DNA of 64,000 nt from Adiantum capillus-veneris (taxonomy: Eukaryota > Streptophyta > Polypodiopsida > Polypodiales > Pteridaceae): NCBI GenBank assembly GCA_014529385.2, contig CM043955.1:135416108-135480107 (forward strand), written 5' to 3'. The position numbers and the translations under genes are program-made. This document shows positions 55,398 to 64,000 of the stretch, in pieces (the first letter of the stretch is position 1; every line of letters starts with the position of its first letter). The notes beneath the pieces are model-generated. The model did no database searches. It was not told the origin of the DNA and saw nothing but the letters and a program-made list of their open reading frames with translations.

Positions 55398-55617
55398 CCC
55401 CGGGGCAGTCACTTATCAAAAGACCCCTATATCACGTGCATTCAAGAGGTAACTAATAATACCCCAATATACATACTATACTTACACTATGAGACCATTT
55501 AAAAAACCCCCACCCCCCTCTGTATGTATACATTTTTATACATTTTGGTCTTTTAATAATCCTCTCCAGTTAACTCACGTGATATCATACACATTCTAAA
55601 AAGTCACTGCCTCGGGG
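55398..55617. mobile_element. Small MITE with CCCCGGGGCAGTCACTT-type ends
   Basis: Left end CCCCGGGGCAGTCACTT and right end AAGTCACTGCCTCGGGG are imperfect inverses, and the symmetry extends some 60 bp (CACGTG on both sides). ATG occurs on both flanks as a possible 3-bp target duplication (ATGATG against ATGACG). 220 bp, non-coding. Confidence 0.7.
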
Positions 55618-56459
55618 ATGACGCTAAGCTTTGAATGTAAGCTACAAGAGTAGTTTTCTTACCATTCTATCTTTATGTTGGAGGTGGACCCTTGCAATGC
55701 CCACACACTATTCACACCTTCTGTTGTTGTGGTACGCAAGTCATGTGATCTCTTACTTTTGCCACCTTCAGGAGTAGAGGTTTCCATGTAGTGTGAGTGA
55801 ATGAAAGTAGAAGGAGTAGAATCTTGTTTCATGTTGTAATGGAGGTGAAAGAAGGGGGAGGAGATAGCTTGGTGTGAAACTATGTGGTGTGCAAGGGGAA
55901 GAGATGGGGGAGGAGATTGCTTGGTGCTACAATGGAGGTGGGAGAAAGCTAGTACAGACATAATGTTGTACTATAGGGGGTGCATGTGGTTGTTGCAACA
56001 ATGGAGAACTTAGAAAAGGGTTTGTAGACAGAGAAAATCACTATTAGCTATAGAATAGGTTTGGAAAGACTTTGGAAGGTGGAAAATGATGTTTTGAGTT
56101 TTTTTTTTTTAAGTTCAATTTTTTGGATTTTTAGTGCACTTTTTTTACTTTTGGAGGTCAAAATTACTTTTTTGACCATGAGATAGGTTTGGGAACCTTT
56201 TAAGAAGGGTTTGGTGTATTTTTAAATCCGAGCCAAAAAGTGGGGGAAAAGAGGTCAAAGTGGTTCCCACCCTATCCTTTTCCCCTAGCCACCTCTCTTA
56301 TCTTCTCACTAGGTAAGAGACCATTAAGAGGTGTAAGGCTACCTTGTCCCCCTACTTTTTTGAGGGTATAGAACCCTCTTCCTATTGGCTGGCCTCTAAT
56401 TAACTTAATCCCAAAGGGCTCCTAGAGGGCTCATTTTTTTCCTAATGCTGAAGAGCAGG
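55618..56459. other. Stretch without recognisable genes
   Basis: A 100-codon minus-strand frame at 55659-55961 (HLHCSTKQSPPPS, HLHYNMKQDSTPS) reflects an internally repeated, low-complexity sequence. I see nothing else. Confidence 0.45.
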
Positions 56460-58200
56460 AAACTGGAGAGAGTCACCATTACCTTCACGAACAGAGCGTT
56501 GGATCCATCAATACCAAAACAAGACCCATGATACTTCAATGTGCAGTTCAAAAACAATATTCTGACATTAGAATCATTTGAAGTATACTTAGTTCAATCT
56601 ATAATAACTAAAATGTTACATGTATGGTTCTTGGTTTTACGTTCATATTTTTAAGTATAGCTTGATAGGAAGATTTTGAAATCCTCCATTGGGGTTTTAG
56701 TCAAACTAGATTCCTTCTATCATCAGTGAGCAAAGAAACGAAGGTGTGCTTTAGTGGAAGGATTTGGTGAATATACAATTGAATGGCACATGGTAGGTGA
56801 CTTGAAGACTCTTAAGTACATGTACAAGGTAACACACGTTGCAGTTGTGGAAAATTCATGCTTATACAGCATGGCTGATGCACAATCTCTTGAGAGTGTG
56901 CCATTAGGTGAATTTTGGACTCTCAAATGGGCCCTATAAGGACTTTGACTTTCTCCCTCTTGTCCAAACGAGCGCATGGTAAAACTTTTACAAATGAAAT
57001 CAAAACTTGTCGGACCTTTTCAATTTAGAATGTACTCATCGAGATCTATCCATTGATATATATCATGCCATCAGATTCCTTATATTCTAATAGATTTCAT
57101 TTTCTGATGTGACAACTCCGTCTTATAAATGGAATTTCTCCCCACATTACAAATTTAATGGGGAGTCCATAAATTCTACAAACCAATTCCAAATTTGTCA
57201 GAATTTGGGATTTAGAACCTACTTTGTAAGATCTTTCCAATGATCTGTTGGTTGATAGAGTTTTGACAAAGTGTTTATGTACTTCACTAGGTTGCCGACT
57301 TTGGACAAGAGGAGGCAAAGTCAAACCTCCTTATAGGGTCCCCTTGAGAGTCCAAATTTTCCCTAATGAATGGAATAGAGCTCCCAACAGACATCTTCAA
57401 CATAAATCTTCTTGGACAGTGCTTGATATTCCTCTGAGTAGAGTTCACATCTGTACACTCCATGCACTCTGCAAGATAATTGAGAAGGTGGTTTATTTGT
57501 ACATACGTCTTGCATGGACCTTAAAGCTAGAGAGTGATTTGAAAAGAGTCATCAAAGAATTAGAAAGAGTGCTCTTCGGCATTGATTGCATGGAGGAAAT
57601 GTCAAAATTGAAGAGGACCCTAAGATGTCTCAAGGTCATTACAAGGTACCTAGGAAAGCATCAATGTGCAGCGTGAAGGCCAGAAGGTTTTTTTGGTTAA
57701 GCCTCAAAGACTCTGATAGAGAGGAGAAAAGAAATCTATTTAACAAATGAAAACACTTACGAAAAGTGGTTAAAGACAATGCTAGTGGTGGGGCAATTCA
57801 AAATCACAAGGAAAACGTGTGAAAATCAATGGATAAACTTTTCCACTACGTTGAGCAGCTTTCATGGGATGAAAGTAAGCTCACATCATTTCAAGAAACC
57901 TTGCTAGATTGGAAGAAGGCATACCCGGCAGGGTGGGGTGGGAAACATATCACTCATTACATGGTAAGTTAGCATGCTTCATGTGCAAACCACATTTAAA
58001 ACTATACTCTACTCACCATTTTATTTTATTCCAATGCATCACATACTGTTCAACCATGGTCCATATTTTGCCAAGACATACGGCTCATTGTCAATATGGT
58101 CTACACAAGGCATGGAAAAGACCCAATACATGGCAAGAACAGGTTACTTTAAGCACATTAGACACAGGGGAGGGAAGGATAGAGCCAATATAGCCTATTA
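56460..58200 (+). pseudogene. Broken transposase-like gene of unrecognised family, interrupted by MITE copy 2
   Basis: Coding-like pieces line up in one direction: ERVTITFTNRALDPSI (about 56470), VEGFGEYTIEWHMVGDLKTL (56750), then, after the MITE, LDIPLSRVHICTLHALCKII (57420), LDWKKAYPAGWGGKHITHYM (57910) and HGPYFAKTYGSLSIWSTQGM (58045), followed by GYFKHIRHRGGKDRAN. A canonical donor GTAAGT follows ITHYM at 57964; a phase-matching exon starts at 58037, but its acceptor AG seems mutated. Several stops and shifts are present. The conserved His, Trp and Gly-rich blocks suggest a DNA-transposon protein; I cannot name the superfamily, and a host gene is possible. Confidence 0.5.
56902..57368. 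mobile_element. Foldback MITE, copy 2
   Basis: 467 bp with CATTAGG...CCTAATG ends and about 75-bp inverted arms (TTTGGACTCTCAA, CCCTATAAGGA, TTTGACTTT) matching MITE copy 1 at 20433-20822. The centre is longer and diverged. It splits a coding-like frame, as copy 1 splits the LINE. Confidence 0.83.
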
Positions 58201-58690
58201 GAATTGCACCAAATGACTTATAGATGACTTATTCATAGAGCAAGGAAGAAGGAGCTTCTTAAGAGCTCATAATCACACGTTCTTTACAACACATCAACAA
58301 AGAAAAAAAGAAAAGGGCTTGGGGAAACTCAAATGCAGGGGAGCACCATGCAAGGTGGCGACCACTATGAAAATCTCCAAGTGTTTACCGCACTGTTTTA
58401 CCGCGTTTTGTAGAGAGAAGGTGCAAATTCAAGTAGAGAAACAAGAGAGAGGAGGGCGGGGGGGTCTTTTTTGTGTTTAAAATATTTTTGTGTATATTAC
58501 TGCTATTATTACCGTGTAGATTACCACTTTTATATCCGACAGCCAAATTTAGCACTTAAACATTCAATTCTAGCTTAACCCCTCTCCCCCCCCCCCCCCC
58601 CCCCCCCCCCTCTTCTTCAAATTTTGGTGTTTTCCTCCTCTCAATAAAAATTAAAGAATATTGTATAAAATTTACAAATTTAAAAAAAAG

Positions 58691-58744
<54 letters not shown>

Positions 58745-59024
58745 GAGGAGGAGGAGGAGGAGGGGGTGGATATAAGATTACACTTGGTTACAACTAAAAT
58801 AATCACTATCAATTGATTAACATAATTGAGAATATTCTCAAATCTAAATAGAGGAAGAGGGAGGAGAGAGAGATGAATGGATTACACGACCAAAAAACTT
58901 CATAACTGCCAAATGTTTATGAATCACCTTCCAAAAGATCTCTACATGAGGCATCATCCAATTCTAAGTCCATGGCTCGTAAATCATTAAAGAGAGAAAC
59001 GGAATTGTCATTTGTGGATGCATT
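58201..59024. other. Simple-sequence-rich stretch
   Basis: 25 C at 58586-58610, (GA)n at about 58696-58740, then (GGA)n to 58762. The rest is AT-rich without a gene, down to the TNP2-like stop at 59025. Confidence 0.7.
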
Positions 59025-59618
59025 TCATTCATCATCTTCGAGTTCATCATCCTCCATCTCATCATCTTCATCATCATGACAATGATCCTTGCTAAGACTT
59101 GCTGCCACCGAACTTGATTCATCGACCTCCCTCTCCTCTATTTCCACCTCATCCAAAGTCGGAGGTGGAAGAGGGTTGAAGATAGTTTCCACTTCATTAG
59201 TGGAAAAAATGGTTCTCCCCCGAGGTGTTACGGTAATTATGAACCAAAGATTTAGTTGGTGGATTGCTGGGATATAGATGACCTATAAAATAGAAGCTCA
59301 AAGTGAGTAACATTGGTATTACTAACGCTACAAGTAAATAAGAATAAAAAAGGTACATGTCACTCACCTACTCACAATTGCGTGGTAAAACTAAATTGTC
59401 ATACCTCCCTGTGTGATGCACACTAGATTCCACCATGTAGAGGCCATTCTTATGTCGTCTAGACACATTTGCAAACCACTTGCACTTGAAGATGAAGGTA
59501 TGAAAGGTTCTAAAATTAACCTTTAGTGTCCTTTCAATAGTTCCACAGTACCTGGCTTCATCACTGTCTATGTCAAAGTTGCCCATGATGGCACAATCCA
59601 TGGTGGATCTACGCTCGT
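59025..59618 (-). pseudogene. CACTA transposon TNP2-like transposase remnant (DUF4216 region)
   Basis: On the minus strand exon 59618-59368 reads NERRSTMDCAIMGNFDIDSD, ARYCGTIERTLKVNF, IFKCKWFANVSR and GLYMVESS, the Y-x-G...L...F-K-C-x-W-F pattern of DUF4216 found C-terminal in TNP2-like proteins of plant CACTA elements. An 85-bp intron (59367-59283, GTGAGT to TATAG) follows in phase 0, then exon 59282-59025 (VIYIPAIHQLNLWFIITVTP, later a Glu/Asp-rich tail) to TGA. The last codon of the first exon is TAG where Gln would be expected before the splice. The N-terminal part is removed by element E's LTR. Confidence 0.75.
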
Positions 59619-60545
59619 TGAAGAGAGGCGTTGTAGCATGACCTAATCGCAACCCACACAAAATTATCAAATCTGTGGATCCGGCAACCCGGCTAGTATA
59701 TGGAAGCACGAGCATCGGATGAATAGAATAGAGGCTTCAAGAGATCACCTCTCCATTGCAAGTAGAGATTAGCCATTGCAAGACTAACTCTAAACCTACT
59801 CTAATCACTAATCAATTAATCTCCTAAACACATCAAGCCCACCAAAGTTCGACTTGCCATAGACTAGAAACCCCAAACACACCAATGATAAGCACACACT
59901 AATTACCACATGTCAATTAAGGCACTTCATTAATAGCTTACGCACACGAGATGAATGGTGCTAGAGCTTCATAAAATCTATCTACACACACAAGCAAAGA
60001 ATAGGGCACACACACAAACTACAAGATTAAGACCCAACTTAATCAACTTAATTTGTGATGCTAAATATCACAATTGAATTTCTCGTAGAGAGATAAGAGT
60101 ATTTACTAGCAAGAAGTACATACATCTCTCAAATCTAGAATAATGAAAGTGTAATACTACTTCAAGACAAGATGACATGTAGAGAAGAAATAGACTAATG
60201 AGAAAATAAGAATTAGATTAATCATCAAGAAGAGCTTACACTAATTACAATGGTTAGCACTAGCCTCTCAAGCATAAACATTAAGATCAAGGCTAAGCCA
60301 AAGAGTGAATCCTCAAGAGTGGATAATCAAGAATGAATCCTCCTTTCATAAAGGCTTCCTTTTAAGGGCTGTCACCACAATCCCTTCTACTATGGGTTTA
60401 ATCTTGAGCCCTCAAACTACCAAATACAACTTGGAACTCCAAGTGAGCCCAAGACTTATACAAAGTGAATGAAAATATTGTGACATCCATAGATATCTCC
60501 TGCTTGATGCATATTCGGTGTAGCCTATGTTGGCCACTGCTAACA
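59619..60545 (-). repeat. Element E 3' LTR (minus strand)
   Basis: On the minus strand it starts TGTTAGCAGTGGCC after a polypurine tract and ends CTCTCTTCA inside the TNP2-like frame; 927 bp. It is a diverged inverse copy of element D's LTR. Confidence 0.85.
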
Positions 60546-60558
60546 TTCCCCCCTTCCT
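60546..60558 (-). other. Element E polypurine tract
   Basis: AGGAAGGGGGGAA on the minus strand directly before the LTR's TG. This identifies the LTR as the 3' one, with the element extending to the right. Confidence 0.85.
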
Positions 60559-63350
60559 AATTTGGCACACATCCTCATGTGCCGGTGAAGCAAGACACGG
60601 TGACATGGTAGAAAGCAAGTCCGTGGAAGAAATGTTGAGCTGCAAAACATAAGAACAAGTAATGAGCATAAAAGGCCACCAAGAATGAATAAATCATGAA
60701 GCATAATGAACAATCATGCAAAATGAATTTTTTGCTTCTAAAAGATGGGTAAATCATAGTAAAAAATTGGGCAACTTAAATCAAAAAAGACACCTAAACG
60801 ATCGTGAAATTCTCGTTTTATGCATGAAACACAAGCAATCAATTATGACCCCAGGCTAATGCAAGTTCATAAATCTACTAGCCTAAAAACTATGTGACCA
60901 ATCTTAATAAATCATTCAAGTCTATCATATCTACGGGCTATTAAAAAGCTCCTAATCTATTAGTACATTGTAAAGATTTTTGAAGCTCATGGAAGTTTTG
61001 TTTTTGCATTCATTGAAGAAAGTAAAACACATCACAAGGCTACCACCCCAAGGCAAGTCTACCTGCGAGTCTCGGCTCCTTGAACCCTCAAGAAGGTGTT
61101 CCAAAATCCTACTAGCCTACCAAGGTGACGGCTAACCCCTATCAGCCCAAGGCATCAGTTTAGGGCCTTGACCAAGCGAGCCAAGGCGATTCCCCTTGCC
61201 TGCCAAGTGCCAATAAGGTGCTAGGCCTCACATAGACGCAACATAACATAAAGATTTTGATTTTCATGTGTCTAGTAGCATTTTTTCTACTTTCGACACA
61301 TTTTTGCTTCATTGATTCATTTTTTAGCACTTTTTATTGCTTCCAATTAGATATGCTAATGGAAATTGGACTAAAGGACTAAAGCCTAATCATAGCGCTA
61401 GGTCATGTTAAAAATGAATGGAGTATTAAAAATATCACTAAGAGTCTAGGACTAATGAGAAATGAACCTACATTAATCTAAGGTCAAGGCCAATTACCTA
61501 TGATTAGCACACATAAAACCTAGTTTTTTGATGAGTTAATTTTCACAGAGCAAAGTGTTGAAACTTTAAAACACCTCGCTTTCGAACATGAAAAAACCAT
61601 AGCTTAGAAGCAAATTTTCATTTAAGCCAAGTAGGAGAATGAAGAGATGAACAAAAGAGCAAAATCATGGAAGGATTACACCTCTTCATGCTCCTTTGAG
61701 CATCCTTGAGCAAGCATCCCCTTTGTGTAGAGAAGCCTCTTGATCCTTTTTATTTGCAAAAGAAGATTTTAAATCTAAGTGTAAACACAAGCTACAAAAG
61801 CCATTTATTGAAATCCAAAAGCACACAAAAACATTAATCAAAACCTAAAGCTAGGGTCTTCAATACCCAAATTTGCCAAAGGGAAAAAATCCAAGGGAAA
61901 AAAATGCCTTTGGTTATGCACATGATGCTTTAAAGTAGCAAATTTATGCATACATATCATAAAGGAGAGATAAAATGCTTCTACATAAGCAAATTTTGCA
62001 ATTTGTACCATCTCTCATGCATGATTCAAAGCAGATTAGTTTCTAGCTCACTTGAAGTATGGAATTAAAACAAGCCAAGAGCTGAAAATAATGCAACTTT
62101 CGAATGAAATGAAGCGGCTCTTCAAAGCTGAATTTTTTTCATTTTTAAGATTTTCAAAAAGTTGGCTAACAACTCACTCATGAAATTTTCAATTTAAGAG
62201 CAATCTATGAGCTAGAGATGACTGCAACTTAATGAAATGAAAATGAATGGCTCTCAATAGCCAAATTTTGCAATATTACAATGATGACCCGTTCTTGGAT
62301 TGATGAAATCACACGCCTGCCCTTATCCTTCAAAAAAGACTCAATGATTAGTGCTCTTAAGCATTTGAACATCCAATACAAGCACTAAAAGTCATGTTCA
62401 ATACTATATCATGGCCATTCAAGAAGCCCAATTTAGTGCTATGCAATGATTTTACATTAAAATCAAGCACTAAAATGTACAAGCAATGTCAAACCCAACT
62501 TTAATGCACCCTTTCCATCAAGCATGAACGCATCATCAATGTAGCTCTCACATGAAGCTTGTATGCTTGCCAAAAAGATTTGTTCATGTAGTGTAATGAA
62601 AATTCCAATGCACTCGAGCATCAAACTATGCACAAGCCAAAAAATATGTGGAATGAGAGTTCATTTATGCATGAAAATTATGACTACATTACTTAAGCCT
62701 AGCACACACTCGATCGAAGCCCACTCCCTTGCTCTCAGGTAGAAAGTATATTGCTATACATTGCATAAGAGTATCATGCCATTGGCCAATTTCCCTTCAA
62801 AAAAGATCAATTCACTACTGCAATGTGAAGTTGCATATATGCACATCATGCATTAAAAACCCATGAACTATTTCATATTCCAGTGAGTTCCATTCATAGA
62901 AGTTTAATTTTAGTCAACAACGAGTGCACAAAACCAATGTCCCATGCTCGTAATTAGCAAAACTTCATACAAACCAATGTCCCATGCTCATAATTAGCAA
63001 AACTTCATACAAATCAAGAGAAAGTGAGTACTCAATTGTAAAAAGTCAATTTTTAGTGCATGAAAAAGCTCATGATCCATGATATCTCAAAAAACATTTA
63101 ATGCCACTAATGCAATAGTTTAATGAATTATCCCAATGGGCACAAAATTGATGCTTGTAATAAGCACATTTGACATACATAGCAATGAGAGAGAAAGTGT
63201 AGGACGAAGTAAAGTTATCATCTGTGTCTATTGGTAAACCACGGCCCAAATTGTAACATTGGTCCAATTTCACCGGCCGATCAAAAAGGTCTCATGGGAA
63301 CCAAGACTTATTGAGCCATATTTCTTCTCATTGTATTTTCAAAAATAATA
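60559..63350 (-). other. Element E interior, no ORF
   Basis: 2.8 kb next to the 3' LTR hold no frame longer than about 65 codons and no retroelement motif. Either a long 3' non-coding region (as in Athila-like elements) or a non-autonomous element. Includes a 40-bp tandem duplication and a more GC-rich patch at 61040-61240. Confidence 0.55.
62931..63010. repeat. 40-bp tandem duplication
   Basis: 62931-62970 and 62971-63010 differ at one base. Confidence 0.95.
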
Positions 63351-64000
63351 ATTAAAAAATTGTTGACGTCTACGAGCCTGCGAGGTGGACGATCGAGGGC
63401 CACGGCCCGCTTGTGGTGTGTGTGTGGGTGTAGTCTCTGTGCCATTCTTGGCATTGGCCCAATGGGCAGCGTGTGTAGGTGTGTGTTGATGCAAGCCATT
63501 CCAGGAGCCAGAGGCCCAAAAGCGGCCCTTGTGTGTGTGTGTGTTGCGATCCACTAGACATGAGGAGAGAGAGAGGGTGGGTGGGCCACGAGCAAGGCAC
63601 GAGTGCACGCTACAAGCCACGCAATCCTACGAGTATGAGAAGGCTCTGTAGAAACGCCAAAGTGATTGGCGGGCCAGGTCGACAGCGTGGCGGGAGCACG
63701 ATTTGTGCAACTGAACAAGGTGCGCCAAATTCCAATGTTAGCATATGTCCAAGAGTCTCTCATGTGTCGTGCTAGACAAGTGGCCTAAAAAGTATTCGAA
63801 ATCCTTGAGCATTTAGAGTTATTAGAGATTGATTTAAAACCTTCTTAAGGGGATGTTCCCACACTAAATTCATGTGTTCTAATTTGAGTGTGTGTGTGTG
63901 AGATGCCGATTGAGTCCAAGGGTGCATCAAAAACACTTGAAAAGCATGGCAAAAAAGGCATCCTTGACCAGTAGGCTGCAAACAGCAGGTTTCAATGCGA
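63351..64000. other. Right edge: GC-richer stretch, no recognised gene
   Basis: From about 63370 the composition becomes more GC-rich, with GTGTGTG tracts near 63418, 63530 and 63890. Overlapping frames on both strands are repeat-driven (THTHT). It may still be interior of element E or another repeat. Confidence 0.4.

Noticed and set aside
55659-55961. 100-codon minus-strand frame
   Set aside because: Low-complexity, internally repeated, no start context or family resemblance.
63339-63775. Several overlapping frames on both strands near the right edge
   Set aside because: They arise from GC-rich and GT-repeat sequence; none shows a domain and they overlap in all frames.

Overview
The window looks like nuclear DNA of a land plant. 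The evidence is the 3' part of a plant UDP-glycosyltransferase with a PSPG box, Ty3/gypsy elements of plant type (chromodomain elements, and one with a second 'archaeal-type' RNase H), a CACTA TNP2-like transposase remnant, and many (GT)n/(GA)n microsatellites. A fern, lycophyte or other large repeat-rich genome is my guess and is weakly supported. Only the first 770 bases look like host protein-coding sequence. Almost all the rest is transposable elements stacked inside one another. I saw no rRNA, tRNA or CRISPR array.

Layout. 1-770: end of a UGT gene. 771-1880: intergenic, with two microsatellite blocks and a 30-bp perfect inverted repeat. 1881-32742: an L1-like LINE cut into three pieces (1881-2619, 20823-21771, 31683-32742). 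The first cut holds element A (2620-20425, Ty3/gypsy, plus strand), which itself holds its close relative element C (5560-14447, minus strand, perfect 5-bp target duplication GGTCT). Next to A is a foldback MITE (20433-20822). The second cut holds element B (21772-31682, Ty3/gypsy with dual RNase H, LTRs about 99% identical by eye). The third piece is stopped by the 5' LTR of element D (32743).

From 32743 rightwards, D, F (36366) and G (46687) are each present only as a 5' LTR plus part of the interior, and each is interrupted by the next. A CACTA-ended element (34312-35574) lies in D's interior. F is a decayed gypsy element with a leader full of palindromes. G has a 2.77-kb LTR, an unexplained extra ORF before gag, and possible splice sites linking a small LTR exon to that ORF or to gag. 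G stops at a junction with a minus-strand element H (one LTR, 53188-54117). After a poor region come a small MITE (55398-55617), a broken transposase-like gene of unrecognised family holding a second copy of the foldback MITE (56460-58200), a CACTA TNP2-like remnant (59025-59618, minus), and the 3' LTR and ORF-free interior of element E (minus, 59619 to near the right edge).

Relative ages fit the nesting. LTR divergence by eye is about 2-3% for A, about 1.6% for C inside A, and about 1% for B. C is the best preserved element: one polyprotein frame is open for about 1,490 codons with all catalytic motifs, but a frameshift separates it from the start of gag. A has a gag frameshift and five in-frame stops. 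B has two frame breaks. The LINE has frameshifts, stops and a lost catalytic Asp. None looks able to move on its own as written, with C closest.
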